DNA from: Hyphomicrobium sp.
Lineage (GTDB): Bacteria; Pseudomonadota; Alphaproteobacteria; Rhizobiales; Hyphomicrobiaceae
Assembly: GCA_013141015.1 (NCBI GenBank)
Contig: JABFRT010000048.1
Location: 1 to 35,463, forward strand
Length of the DNA: 35,463 bases
Reading direction: 5' to 3'
Shown: one piece after another, positions 8,071 through 16,757 of the stretch
Layout: each line of letters opens with the position of its first letter
How positions within the stretch are numbered: the first letter of the stretch is position 1
The notes under the pieces: model-generated
The model's input: the letters and a program-made list of their open reading frames with translations, nothing else
What the model was told of the DNA's origin: nothing
Database searches by the model: none
Translations under genes and position numbers: made by a program

Positions 8071-9480
8071 CTATGTGAAGAGACGTTGGGTGGTTCTATT
8101 ATCGGCAGCCGGTTCGGAAAGCAAATTGCTGACCGGCAATGGCAACTCCAACTCACAGATGAGGCCGGCAGGATCGAATTTCAGCGTTGCATTGCCGGAT
8201 AGAGCGTGTGTCAGCCCGCGGGCGATCAAGCTCGTGCCGAAGCCTTGCGTTTGCCGTTGCGTTACGGGTGGGCCACCGGTTTCGATCCACGTGAGATTGA
8301 GAACGCGGTCTGGTCCCGTGCCGCATGTGGTCCAAGTAATGCTGAGCTTGCCGGCCGGGACTTTGAGTGCACCATACTTGCGAGCATTGGTTCCCAATTC
8401 GTGCAAGACCAATCCGAGATGTACCGTCGAACGCGCGTCCAACTTGAGATTTGGTCCGCTGAGGCATATTCGCTCATCGTCATCTGATGTGATCAGCAAC
8501 TGGCCACGCAACAGGCTTTTGAGATCTGCGCCGGCCCAATTTTGTTCGACGAGCAAATTATGAGCGCTTGATAGGGCTTGCAGGCGGCCGCGGAAACTCA
8601 GCACAAAGTGGGCCGGATCGGCCGCTCGCAACATAGAATGTTCAGCCATGGCTTGAACGGTTACAAGCGTATTTTTTACACGATGATTGATCTCATCAAG
8701 CAGCAGGCGTTGAGTTTCTTCGGCCCTTTTGCGTTCCGTGATATCACGCAACACCCCAACGAACATGCGCTGACCGCCCTGCAACACTTCGGTAATGCCG
8801 AGATCGAGCGCCACGGAGGAACCATCCTTCCTGCGCCCTGGAACCTCGCGGCCTATGCCGATAATTCTGGCTTCGCCCGATTCTAAGTAATGACGCAAAT
8901 ACCCATCGTGTTGTTTGGAGTGTTGCTCGGGCATCAGCATCCGCACATTCTGGCCGATAACTTCATCGGTTTCGTATCCGAAAATGCGGACTGCCGCCGG
9001 GTTCATCGACTGAACGGTGCCGCCGGAGTCGATGGTGATGATACCGTCGATAGCATTGTCGATGATTGATCTGAGGCGCGCTTCGCTTTCGCGCAGAGCA
9101 ACTTCGGCATGCTTACGAGCGGTTATGTCTGTGTTGATGCCCGCAAGTCCGGTGATTGTTCCAGCGGCATCTCTCACGACTCGTCCGACACCTTCAAGCC
9201 AGCGCTCGCCGCGTTCGGGATGAATAATCCGGAACTCTTCGCGCCATTCGTTGTCGGATCGCAAGACGAGATTGTAGAGCCGGTCGCGGTCGGCTGGGTG
9301 GACGCGGTCTTGCCAGGCCTGCGTATCGATGTTGCCCGATTGGCTGAAGCCGTAGAGCCGGCGGTAGGAACTATCTCCTGTGATTTTTCCGCTGTCAGCG
9401 TCCCAGGCCCAGACGCCAGCACCCGTCACATCAAGCGCGAGCCTTGCCCAGGCATCCGAGTCTTCTGGAGTATCGGACAT
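8071..9480 (-). CDS. Two-PAS HWE-family sensor histidine kinase with FixL-like haem-PAS residues
   Basis: This 469-aa kinase has no membrane segments, so it is a cytoplasmic sensor. PAS-1 spans about residues 10-125 and PAS-2 about 131-250. The HWE-type dimerisation and phosphoacceptor region follows, with His266 in LLLDEINHRVKN, then the ATPase domain: N-box HELGTNARKYGAL (Asn365), the WxE motif WIE (398-400), and a G-box with GFGTSLIARGL. PAS-2 closely resembles FixL: LMPEQHSKQHDGYLRHYL then RIIGIGREVPGRRKDG. His191 and Arg211 are 20 residues apart, the spacing of the haem-ligand His200 and ligand-sensing Arg220 in Bradyrhizobium FixL, so O2/NO/CO sensing is plausible. It follows a single-domain response regulator by 48 bases. 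Haem binding is inferred. Confidence 0.9.
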   Translation of the reverse strand: MSDTPEDSDAWARLALDVTGAGVWAWDADSGKITGDSSYRRLYGFSQSGNIDTQAWQDRVHPADRDRLYNLVLRSDNEWREEFRIIHPERGERWLEGVGRVVRDAAGTITGLAGINTDITARKHAEVALRESEARLRSIIDNAIDGIITIDSGGTVQSMNPAAVRIFGYETDEVIGQNVRMLMPEQHSKQHDGYLRHYLESGEARIIGIGREVPGRRKDGSSVALDLGITEVLQGGQRMFVGVLRDITERKRAEETQRLLLDEINHRVKNTLVTVQAMAEHSMLRAADPAHFVLSFRGRLQALSSAHNLLVEQNWAGADLKSLLRGQLLITSDDDERICLSGPNLKLDARSTVHLGLVLHELGTNARKYGALKVPAGKLSITWTTCGTGPDRVLNLTWIETGGPPVTQRQTQGFGTSLIARGLTHALSGNATLKFDPAGLICELELPLPVSNLLSEPAADNRTTQRLFT

Positions 9481-9528
9481 GGTCGATCACCTTGAACTCC
9501 ATCTCGCAGCGCCGGGCATTAAAGCCGC

Positions 9529-10032
9529 TCAATCGTCCTCGTTGCCAGCGGTGAGTGCAGCTTCGATAGCCTGCGACAAGGCCTCAGGCGTGAACGGCTT
9601 TTCGATGAATCCGGAAGGCCGCGCGGCCATTGCCCGCAGCCGGGTATCGGGATCACCGTGCGCGCTAACAAAGATGCTCCCAATGTCGAAACGATTGCGG
9701 ATCTCGACGGCGGCGGCTACGCCATCGCCACTGTATGCCAGCCGGATGTCCATCAATATCAAATCTGGTTGGTGTTCACCGGCCAGCAGTATTGCCTTTT
9801 CCGCGGTCGGCGCGGGGCCGATGACTTCGTGGCCAAGTTCCTGCACCACCCATTCCATATCGAGTGCTGCCCAAAGTTCGTCGTCAACGACCAGAATTTT
9901 TTTAGGAGCAACCGCGCGCGACAAATGCCACGGGCTGGGTGCGTTGAATGGCTGGCTGCCACGCTCGGTGGCTGGCTGTACCATTGTGATTGTGAACGCG
10001 GGCACGCCAGCCGCCTGCCGGTTATCGAGCAT
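9529..10032 (-). CDS. Single-domain response regulator (receiver protein)
   Basis: This is a stand-alone receiver, 167 aa, with a non-conserved N-terminal extension of about 40 residues. The receiver runs KKILVVDDELWAALDMEWVV (acidic pocket), then LILMDIRL with the phosphorylated Asp95, a conserved Ser in IFVSAHG and Lys144 in GFIEKPF. There is no output domain, so it probably passes phosphate on or acts by protein contact. This is common in HWE-kinase circuits. ATG 10032 is supported by GGAGA upstream; ATG 9984 is a possible internal start. It comes first in the two-gene unit with the PAS kinase (48-base gap), its likely partner. Confidence 0.9.
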   Translation of the reverse strand: MLDNRQAAGVPAFTITMVQPATERGSQPFNAPSPWHLSRAVAPKKILVVDDELWAALDMEWVVQELGHEVIGPAPTAEKAILLAGEHQPDLILMDIRLAYSGDGVAAAVEIRNRFDIGSIFVSAHGDPDTRLRAMAARPSGFIEKPFTPEALSQAIEAALTAGNEDD

Positions 10033-10165
10033 GGAACTATCTCCGTTGCTGCGCGCGCACCATCACCAACTCTTGGGGTATGTGGGCGCGAGCGGCTAAA
10101 GTAACCACGTAATTTTACCCGCCTTGCGCAAACAGCTCAAGCTTGAAATGGGCGGAAACACCACC

Positions 10166-11089
10166 TTACGGCCACTTTACAACAGGCGGCATGGACGAAA
10201 GAATGCTGTCGACATTGCCGCCGGTTTTAAGGCCGAACGTGGTGCCGCGATCATACAGCAAATTGTATTCAACATAGCGGCCGCGGCGGATCAGCTGCTC
10301 GTCGCGCTGCGCCTCAGTGTAGGGTATAGCATAGTTGCCGCGCACCAGCATCGGATAGACGGAGGCGAACGCGCGACCGACATCCTTAGTGAAAGCGAGT
10401 GCTGCGTCGTATCCGCCATCCGCTTCAGGCGGCGTCAGGTAGTCATAGAAAATGCCGCCGATGCCGCGCATTTCCTTGCGGTGCGGCAGATAGAAGTATT
10501 CATCGCACCACTCTTTGTAGCGCTTGTAGTCGGCAATGGCGTGCGGCGTGCATGCGCCATACATCGCGGCATGAAACGCGAGCGTGTCGGTGTCTTCCTG
10601 GACGCGGCGCTTATCGAGCACGGGTGTCAAATCTGCGCCGCCGCCGAACCACCATTTGTTGGTCACGACCATGCGGGTGTTCATATGGACAGCCGGCACG
10701 TTCGGATTTTTTGGATGTGCGATCAGCGAAATGCCGGACGCCCAGAAGTTGGGGTTTTCTTCCCCGCCTGGAATCTGTTTGCGGAATTCAGGCGCGAATT
10801 CGCCGAATACGGTCGACGTGTGCACGCCGACTTTTTCAAACACCCGGCCGCTCATCATGCTCATGGTGCCGCCACCGCCTTTGGCGCCGGTATGGTCGGT
10901 ACGCTCCCAGGGTGTGCGCACGAAGTGCGCTGCCGGCTCATCACCATGCGGGCCCGCCGCCGGCAAATCCGCTTCAAGCTTTTCAAATCGCGTGCAGATG
11001 TCATCGCGCAGGCTTTCAAACCAAGCGCGCGACGTGGCTTTATGCTGATCCAGGGTGGTGTGGTCCAAGGTGGCGTTGGAAGCGTTCAT
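10166..11089 (-). CDS. hemF: Oxygen-dependent coproporphyrinogen III oxidase
   Basis: It converts coproporphyrinogen III to protoporphyrinogen IX by two oxidative decarboxylations using O2, a late step of haem synthesis in the cytoplasm. At 307 aa it is full length. Family blocks are clear: [61 protein letters not shown], and the C-terminal [18 protein letters not shown] then [10 protein letters not shown]. It is divergent from the ABC exporter gene, with about 170 bases between starts. It lies 133 bases downstream of the regulator/kinase unit's upstream end on the same strand. The position beside a putative haem-PAS kinase is suggestive, but no binding site was identified. Confidence 0.97.
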   Translation of the reverse strand: MNASNATLDHTTLDQHKATSRAWFESLRDDICTRFEKLEADLPAAGPHGDEPAAHFVRTPWERTDHTGAKGGGGTMSMMSGRVFEKVGVHTSTVFGEFAPEFRKQIPGGEENPNFWASGISLIAHPKNPNVPAVHMNTRMVVTNKWWFGGGADLTPVLDKRRVQEDTDTLAFHAAMYGACTPHAIADYKRYKEWCDEYFYLPHRKEMRGIGGIFYDYLTPPEADGGYDAALAFTKDVGRAFASVYPMLVRGNYAIPYTEAQRDEQLIRRGRYVEYNLLYDRGTTFGLKTGGNVDSILSSMPPVVKWP

Positions 11090-11262
11090 GATCGCGCGGG
11101 TCCTGGTTGCTCGTCTTGTTTTCGGCCAGAAAGACCCTTACCTGTCTAGCAGCCCTGATTTCAATATCAATCCGCTGCCGCGTCTGCATGAAACGCGGCT
11201 GCACCGCGCATGGCGCGAGAATAACGTTGATCAGCATGACTGACGGCCGGAAAGAGAGACTG

Positions 11263-13140
11263 ATGCTGCGCCGCTTTTATGCCTGGTTTGAAAATCGCAT
11301 TGATCCGTTCGCCAGGCCGGAAATTGTGCGCCCGCCGTCAACGCTGGCGGCATTCTATTGGCACTACGTTAAATCCGTGTGGCCAGCGTTCGCGGTTCTG
11401 CTGGTGGTCGGTTTTCTCGGCTCGATCACCGAAGTCATGCTGTTTGCCTTCATCGGCCAGCTTGTAGATTTGTTGCGCGCCGCGTCGTCGCCTGAGCAGT
11501 TCTTCGCCGGAAATCAGCGTGTGCTGTTGGCGATGGCCCTGCTGGCGCTGGTCGCCCGGCCCATTATTTTTCTGTTCCACGATCTTCTGAAAAGCCAGGT
11601 GGTGGCGACCACCTTCACCAACCGTGTGCGCTGGCAGACGCATTCCTATGTGTTGCGCCAGTCGATGGGCTTTTTCCAGAACGACTTTGCCGGCCGCATC
11701 GCCAATAAGATCGTGCAGACTGCGCCCGCCTTGCGCGAAAGCGTGGTGCAGGCGATTGACGCGATCTGGTATGCGGCGGTGCAATTTTTCGGCGCGGTCG
11801 TGCTGTTCGCCGTTGCCGATCTGCGGCTGATTATTCCACTGGCCTTGTGGTTCGCGATCTATGTGGCCGCCATCACCTACTTCGTGCCACGCATCAAGAC
11901 GCTCTCCACCGACACGTCGGAAGCCCGCTCGATGCTGGTTGGGCGGATCGTCGATAGCTACACAAATATTCTGACAGTCAAGCTATTTGCCCACGCCGCG
12001 CGTGAGGACAGCTATGCGCGCGTCGCGTTCACCGAGCAGATGGAGAAATGGCAGGCGTCGCTAAGGCTCATCACAACGATGGAGCTGGTGCTGTCCATCC
12101 TCAACGGCACGATGATCGTCGCGACAAGCGCCATGGCGCTTTGGTTATGGAGCGAGAGCGCGATAACTGCGGGCGCGATTGCCACCATCATCGCGCTGGT
12201 CGTGCGCATCGACACCATGTCGGGCTGGGTGATGTGGACGATCTCAGGCATCTTTGAGAACATCGGCGTCGTGCATGAAGGCATGGAAACAATTTCCAGA
12301 CCGCAAACGGTGTTGGATCAGCCGGACGCCAAGCCGCTGACCGTGCCGGAAGGCGAAATCCAATTCGACAAGATCCGCTTTCACTACGGCATCGCCAAGG
12401 GCTTACCCGGCGGCGAAGAAAACCGCGTGATCGATGATCTGTCGCTCGTCATCAAGCCGGGCGAAAAGGTCGGCCTTGTTGGCCGCTCGGGCGCGGGCAA
12501 GTCAACGCTCGTCAATCTGCTGCTGCGATTCTACGATCTGGAAGGCGGCCGCATATTGATCGATGGGCAGGATATTTCAGCCGTGCAGCAGGAAACCTTG
12601 CGCGCCCACATCGGCATGGTCACGCAGGATACCTCGCTGCTGCATCGCAGTGTACGCGACAACATTCTCTATGGCCGCCCCGATGCGCCCGAGGAAGACG
12701 TGATCGCGGCGGCAAAACAGGCGCAGGCCTACGAGTTCATTCCGGGCCTGGAGGATATGAAAGGCCGCAAGGGCTTTGATGCCCATGTCGGCGAGCGCGG
12801 CGTCAAGCTGTCAGGCGGGCAACGCCAGCGCATCGCTATTGCGCGAGTGCTGTTGAAAAACGCGCCGATCCTTATTCTGGATGAAGCAACCAGCGCGCTC
12901 GACAGCGAGGTGGAGGCCGCAATTCAAGAGAGCCTCAACACGCTGATGCAAGGCAAGACGGTGATTGCGATAGCCCATCGCCTGTCAACGATTGCCGCGA
13001 TGGACCGGCTGATCATCATGGACGAAGGGCGGATCGTGGAGCACGGCAGTCACGATCAGCTTTTGAAAAAGGGCGGCATTTACGCCGGGCTCTGGCACCG
13101 TCAGTCGGGCGGGTTCTTGGCGCGCGAAGCCGCGGAGTAG
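11263..13140 (+). CDS. ABC exporter, fused permease and ATPase (half-transporter)
   Basis: This is a type IV (exporter-fold) half-transporter of about 625 aa that should work as a homodimer in the inner membrane. The N-terminal domain has six hydrophobic segments, the first near WPAFAVLLVVGFLGSITEVMLF and the last around residues 280-300. The ATPase domain follows from about residue 365: Walker A GRSGAGKST, Q-loop MVTQDTSLLH, signature LSGGQRQRIAIARVLL, Walker B ILILDEATSALD and the switch His in AIAHRLST. The substrate cannot be told; lipid, peptide or drug exporters share this architecture. ATG 11263 (MLRRFYAWFE) is chosen because GGAAAGAGA precedes it; ATG 11236 is possible. It is divergent from hemF and stands alone. 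Confidence 0.92.
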   Translation: MLRRFYAWFENRIDPFARPEIVRPPSTLAAFYWHYVKSVWPAFAVLLVVGFLGSITEVMLFAFIGQLVDLLRAASSPEQFFAGNQRVLLAMALLALVARPIIFLFHDLLKSQVVATTFTNRVRWQTHSYVLRQSMGFFQNDFAGRIANKIVQTAPALRESVVQAIDAIWYAAVQFFGAVVLFAVADLRLIIPLALWFAIYVAAITYFVPRIKTLSTDTSEARSMLVGRIVDSYTNILTVKLFAHAAREDSYARVAFTEQMEKWQASLRLITTMELVLSILNGTMIVATSAMALWLWSESAITAGAIATIIALVVRIDTMSGWVMWTISGIFENIGVVHEGMETISRPQTVLDQPDAKPLTVPEGEIQFDKIRFHYGIAKGLPGGEENRVIDDLSLVIKPGEKVGLVGRSGAGKSTLVNLLLRFYDLEGGRILIDGQDISAVQQETLRAHIGMVTQDTSLLHRSVRDNILYGRPDAPEEDVIAAAKQAQAYEFIPGLEDMKGRKGFDAHVGERGVKLSGGQRQRIAIARVLLKNAPILILDEATSALDSEVEAAIQESLNTLMQGKTVIAIAHRLSTIAAMDRLIIMDEGRIVEHGSHDQLLKKGGIYAGLWHRQSGGFLAREAAE

Positions 13141-13320
13141 GTGCGGGAACCGGGCACTTCAGGTCCGCTTCTTAGAACGGTTCTTGGAGCCATTCAAAGC
13201 ACTTGCGCCACAGTATGCGAACTCATCAGCGTGTGGCACCGCCGGAAACTTGACCCCGGAACCAGGAAATGACAACTCTGTCATCTAGCTGTTGGAATGG
13301 TTCCGGCGGCTGTCTGATGG

Positions 13321-13350
13321 CGGGGCCTTGAACCCCGCAAATTGGGGGAA
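13321..13350 (+). promoter_or_regulatory. Small hairpin just ahead of an RBS
   Basis: CGGGG (13321-13325) and CCCCG (13333-13337) can pair, and the Shine-Dalgarno sequence GGGGGAAAG (from about 13344) lies immediately downstream. The second arm or the SD G-run could compete for the same C-run, so translation of the outer-membrane protein at 13355 might be modulated. This is inferred from the sequence alone. Confidence 0.3.
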
Positions 13351-13354
13351 AGCT

Positions 13355-14275
13355 ATGAACTGTCATTCTATTCAGCGCGCGCCTGCGCGATCCCACCGTC
13401 CTCGTCAAAATTGGCGTGCGCCTGTGGTGTGTGCCTCAGCCATCCTGGCGATCATCGCTGCTGGATCCAATGCGCAGGCCGGAAACGGCGCCAACTTTGT
13501 CACCTATGACCACCACACGGGCAAGGCTGGCAAAACCGAAATCAAGCTCTACAGCGACGTCTCGCGCACGGCCGGTGACGGTGAGCGCTACACCGCTCAA
13601 TTGCTCGAGTATGAACGGTCATTGACCGATCAATGGGTGATTGCAGCCTATCTGGAATCGCACGATCTAAACGGCGATTCCTGGACCGCCGATGGCTTCC
13701 GCCTGGAAACGCGCTACCGCTTGTTTGACTACGGCACGCCATTCAATCCGGTGGTCTATCTTGAATACATCAACAAGAAAGAAGCTGCGCTCTTCTTGCG
13801 CGAAGCAACCGGCCGCACAGATGAACATGATGGTGGCGAGGCGGAAGAGCATGAAGACCCTGACGAACGCGAACACGAACTCGAAGCCAAGCTGATCCTC
13901 GGCCACGATTTCTCAGACAGGCTGCGCTTTGGATTTAATATGATCGGCGAAGTCAATTTGAAGAGCGGCAATTGGGAATTCGGCTACGCGGCGGGCTTCA
14001 CTTACACGCTGTTTGAACGTGAGCGCGCTGAGCGCTCACAGCAAGGCGGGTGGAACATCAAAGAGGTCAAGCTCGGCGCCGAACTGTTTGGTGGCGCAGG
14101 CGATAGCGTGAAGGGGTTGACCCTCGACAGCGGCAAGACCGAACAATACGCGGGCGTTGCTTTAAAGACGGAGTTCGACAACGGCGCGATGCTGATGATC
14201 GGCGGCACCTTCGGGCTGACGGACGCCAGTGAGGACGCCTTGTTCCGCGCCGCCGTCGGCTGGGAATTTGACTGA
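13355..14275 (+). CDS. Predicted outer-membrane beta-barrel protein with acidic, His-containing loop
   Basis: The protein is about 306 aa. The Sec signal is MNCHSIQRAP...VVCASAILAIIAAGSNAQA, cut near residue 43. The remainder alternates polar and hydrophobic residues as in beta strands (TEIKLYSDVSR, YTAQLLEYERSL, GFRLETRYRLFDYG) and ends with aromatic AAVGWEFD, typical of barrel proteins. Around residues 150-180 sits a strongly acidic loop with several His (DEHDGGEAEEHEDPDEREHE), which could bind metal. ATG 13355 follows GGGGGAAAG. It stands alone between the ABC exporter and trmL, which converges with it. The class is fairly sure from the signal, strand pattern and terminal aromatic residue; the function is not known. 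Confidence 0.65.
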   Translation: MNCHSIQRAPARSHRPRQNWRAPVVCASAILAIIAAGSNAQAGNGANFVTYDHHTGKAGKTEIKLYSDVSRTAGDGERYTAQLLEYERSLTDQWVIAAYLESHDLNGDSWTADGFRLETRYRLFDYGTPFNPVVYLEYINKKEAALFLREATGRTDEHDGGEAEEHEDPDEREHELEAKLILGHDFSDRLRFGFNMIGEVNLKSGNWEFGYAAGFTYTLFERERAERSQQGGWNIKEVKLGAELFGGAGDSVKGLTLDSGKTEQYAGVALKTEFDNGAMLMIGGTFGLTDASEDALFRAAVGWEFD

Positions 14276-14292
14276 CGTAATATGAGGCGGCG

Positions 14293-14787
14293 TCACGGGC
14301 CGCTTCGATCCACCGGAAATCCATCCGTCTGCCGCAGCGCCTCGCCCAACACGAGTGCTGCGGCAACGGCGATATTCAGCGACCGCAGTCCGGGCATCAT
14401 AGGAATGCGGACGCGCGCATCGGCGGCGTTATGCACGCTGACGGGCGCGCCGGCACTCTCGCGGCCGAGCATCAATATATCTGACTGCTCAAATCGGAAT
14501 TGATGATAAGCGGTGCCGGCGTGTGAGCTGAGCAGGATCAGGCGCGGATCAGCGGTATGCGCCACGCTGGCGTTTGCCCGCCGCACCTCATCGAATAGTT
14601 CGAAAGTCTCATGCCGGACAATCGCGACGTGGTCGAGGTAGTCGAGGCCTGCCCGCCGCAACGCGCGGTCTGTCATATCGAAGCCGGTTGGTCCGATCAC
14701 GTCGACGGCGACGCCAAGGCACGCGGCAAGCCGCAGAATTGTACCGGTGTTTTGCGGAATATCCGGTTGATAGAGTGCAAGGCGCAT
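14293..14787 (-). CDS. trmL: tRNA (cytidine/uridine-34-2'-O)-methyltransferase, SPOUT family
   Basis: This SAM-dependent enzyme methylates the 2'-O of the wobble nucleotide of some leucine tRNAs. The protein is about 164 aa, the family norm. It starts MRLALYQPDIPQNTGTILRL, the N-terminal block of TrmL including the conserved Asn. It ends with the trefoil-knot SAM site: LMLGRESAGAP, RIPMMPGLRSLNIAVAAALVLGEALRQ. ATG 14787 is chosen because homology begins exactly there, although the frame runs open to 14913. It is divergent from the petABC operon, so their promoters share the interval after 14787. It converges with the outer-membrane protein gene, leaving 17 bases between stops. Confidence 0.95.
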   Translation of the reverse strand: MRLALYQPDIPQNTGTILRLAACLGVAVDVIGPTGFDMTDRALRRAGLDYLDHVAIVRHETFELFDEVRRANASVAHTADPRLILLSSHAGTAYHQFRFEQSDILMLGRESAGAPVSVHNAADARVRIPMMPGLRSLNIAVAAALVLGEALRQTDGFPVDRSGP

Positions 14788-14879
14788 AGCGTATCCGTTC
14801 CGTCGATGCCAGACCGCGAGGGCGGTCCATTGTGCGATAAATATGTCAGCGCGGATCGCTGCGCCAAATTGCCCCTCAA

Positions 14880-15446
14880 TTGCGACCTGTGGCGACCTTG
14901 AGGGCTGCGTCAAACGCTGTCAGAAGTGTGGCCGCAGTCAAGCGCCGGAAAAGGTCTTCCAAGAGACGCGCCTCATGGCGGCTGCCAGTCGCGCCTCTTG
15001 CCCGCCCCGACGCCGCCGCACGTTATCAGCCGCCCGTTACCGCCGCCAATCCGGCAGCATCAATCGTATTCCAATCGGGCCAGGCCATCACCGCCATGTG
15101 GCGCGGTAAACCGGTCTTCATTCGTAACCGTACGAAAGACGAGATCGAGGCGGCCCGTAAGGTCGATGTCGCGACACTGCCGGGCGGGGCCAACTCGGCT
15201 GACGACAAGCGGGTCAAGAAGGATCACGAGAACTTCCTCGTGCTCGTCGGCATCTGCACCCACTTGGGCTGCATCCCGAAGGGCCAGAGCATGAATGACG
15301 CCAAGGGCGACTTCGGCGGCTGGTTCTGCCCATGCCACGGTTCGCACTACGACACTTCGGGCCGCATCCGCAAAGGGCCGGCACCGCGCGACCTCGAGGT
15401 TCCTCCTTACGAGTTCGTTTCCGCCACCAAGATCAAGATCGGTTGA
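14880..15446 (+). CDS. petA: Rieske iron-sulfur subunit of cytochrome bc1, atypical N-terminus
   Basis: It carries electrons from ubiquinol to cytochrome c1 through a [2Fe-2S] cluster. The C-terminal soluble domain is normal: [24 protein letters not shown], cluster motifs CTHLGC and CPCHGSHYD, and the tail [14 protein letters not shown]. The first 65 or so residues are not. Family members begin with a Tat RR-F-L motif and a transmembrane anchor, but here there is an Arg/Ala/Pro-rich stretch. I saw no 20-residue hydrophobic segment in any of the three forward frames from 14787 to 15090. Either indels or a deletion have altered the 5' end, or the sequence is wrong there. The start at 14880 is therefore provisional. 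It is followed by petB after 11 bases. Confidence 0.75.
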   Translation: MRPVATLRAASNAVRSVAAVKRRKRSSKRRASWRLPVAPLARPDAAARYQPPVTAANPAASIVFQSGQAITAMWRGKPVFIRNRTKDEIEAARKVDVATLPGGANSADDKRVKKDHENFLVLVGICTHLGCIPKGQSMNDAKGDFGGWFCPCHGSHYDTSGRIRKGPAPRDLEVPPYEFVSATKIKIG

Positions 15447-15457
15447 GGAATTTCGAA

Positions 15458-16747
15458 ATGAGTGGTCATACTTCGAGCTATGAGCCGACCTCGCGCTGGG
15501 GCAAGTGGTGGGACGAACGTCTGCCTGTTGCCCGCATGATGCATGCGCAGTTTGTGGCGTTTCCGACGCCGCGCAATCTCAACTATCTTTGGACGTTTGG
15601 TGGCATTCTGTTTCTGTGCCTTGCGGCGCAGCTCGTCACCGGCATCATTCTGGCCATGCACTATCAGGTCGGCGATGCGACGGCCTTCAACTCGCTGGAG
15701 CACATCCGCCGCGACGTCAATTTCGGCTGGTTGATCCGCAACATCCACGCGGTCGGCTCGTCGATGTTCTTCATCGCCGTCTATATCCATATTTTCCGCG
15801 GTCTCTATTACGGGTCTTACAAGGCGCCGCGTGAAGTGCTGTGGATCCTTGGCGTCATCATTCTTCTCGTCATGATGGCCACCGCGTTCCTTGGCTACAC
15901 GCTGCCGTGGGGCCAGATGAGCTTCTGGGCCGTCACCGTCATCACCAACCTGTTCTCGGCGCTGGACACCATCTGGGCCGGTCTAGGAACGGGCATCGTC
16001 GAATGGCTGTGGGGCGGATATTCGGTCTCGGGCGTGACGCTCAACCGCTTCTTCTCACTCCACTACCTGTTGCCGTTCGTGCTGGTTGGCATCGTCATCC
16101 TGCACATCTGGGCGCTGCATGTTGTCGGCCAGAACAACCCGACGGGGATCGAGATCAAGGAACCGTCGGAAGCCGTGCCGATGCACCCTTACGCGACGTC
16201 CAAGGATCTGTTTGGCATGTTTGCCTTCATCCTGCTGTTCGCTTGGTTCGTGTTCTTCCTGCCCGATTACCTCGGCCATCCGGACAACTATATTGAAGCC
16301 AACCCACTGGTGACGCCGCCGCACATCGTGCCTGAATGGTACTTCCTGCCGTTCTACGCCATTCTGCGCGCCTTCACCGGTTCGTTCCTCGGCATACCGC
16401 TCGGCTCGCTGGCCAAGCTGCTCGGCGTGGTCGCAATGTTTGGCTCGATCGCGGTGCTTGCATTCGCGCCCTGGCTCGATACCAGCCGCGTCCGCTCGGC
16501 CAAGTACCGGCCGATGTTCAAGTGGGCCTTCTGGACTTTCGCATTCACGTGCCTTGCTCTCGGCTACCTCGGCGCCAAGCCGGCCGAAGGCGTGTACGTG
16601 CTGTGGGCCCAGATTTTCACTGTGCTCTATTTCGCCTACTTCCTGGTTGCGATGCCGGTTCTCGGACTGATCGAGACACCGTCAAAGCTTCCTCGCTCCA
16701 TCAATGAAGCGGTGCTCGGTCCCGACGCCGCCGCTCAAAAGCATTGA
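15458..16747 (+). CDS. petB: Cytochrome b subunit of the bc1 complex
   Basis: This is the integral membrane subunit of ubiquinol:cytochrome c reductase, carrying both b haems and the Qo and Qi sites. It is 429 aa with eight or more hydrophobic helices. The first haem-ligand helices include [42 protein letters not shown] follows, then the second ligand helix with [24 protein letters not shown]. The Qo-site PEWY motif is in [19 protein letters not shown] 15458 follows GAGGA; an upstream open frame overlaps petA and has no similarity. It ends 10 bases before petC. Cytochrome b and c1 are separate genes, unlike the fused fbcH of Bradyrhizobium and relatives. Confidence 0.97.
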   Translation: MSGHTSSYEPTSRWGKWWDERLPVARMMHAQFVAFPTPRNLNYLWTFGGILFLCLAAQLVTGIILAMHYQVGDATAFNSLEHIRRDVNFGWLIRNIHAVGSSMFFIAVYIHIFRGLYYGSYKAPREVLWILGVIILLVMMATAFLGYTLPWGQMSFWAVTVITNLFSALDTIWAGLGTGIVEWLWGGYSVSGVTLNRFFSLHYLLPFVLVGIVILHIWALHVVGQNNPTGIEIKEPSEAVPMHPYATSKDLFGMFAFILLFAWFVFFLPDYLGHPDNYIEANPLVTPPHIVPEWYFLPFYAILRAFTGSFLGIPLGSLAKLLGVVAMFGSIAVLAFAPWLDTSRVRSAKYRPMFKWAFWTFAFTCLALGYLGAKPAEGVYVLWAQIFTVLYFAYFLVAMPVLGLIETPSKLPRSINEAVLGPDAAAQKH

Positions 16748-16757
16748 GGCCGCAGCC

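Noticed and set aside
10124-11149. Long open frame on the plus strand opposite hemF (341 codons)
   Set aside because: It mirrors the full hemF gene on the other strand, has no family features, and is rich in the Arg/Ala/His expected from antisense of GC-rich coding DNA.
11090-11262. FNR/FixK-type TTGAT-N4-ATCAA box between hemF and the ABC exporter
   Set aside because: Only half-site-like fragments (TTGATC) were seen, without a proper partner at the right spacing.
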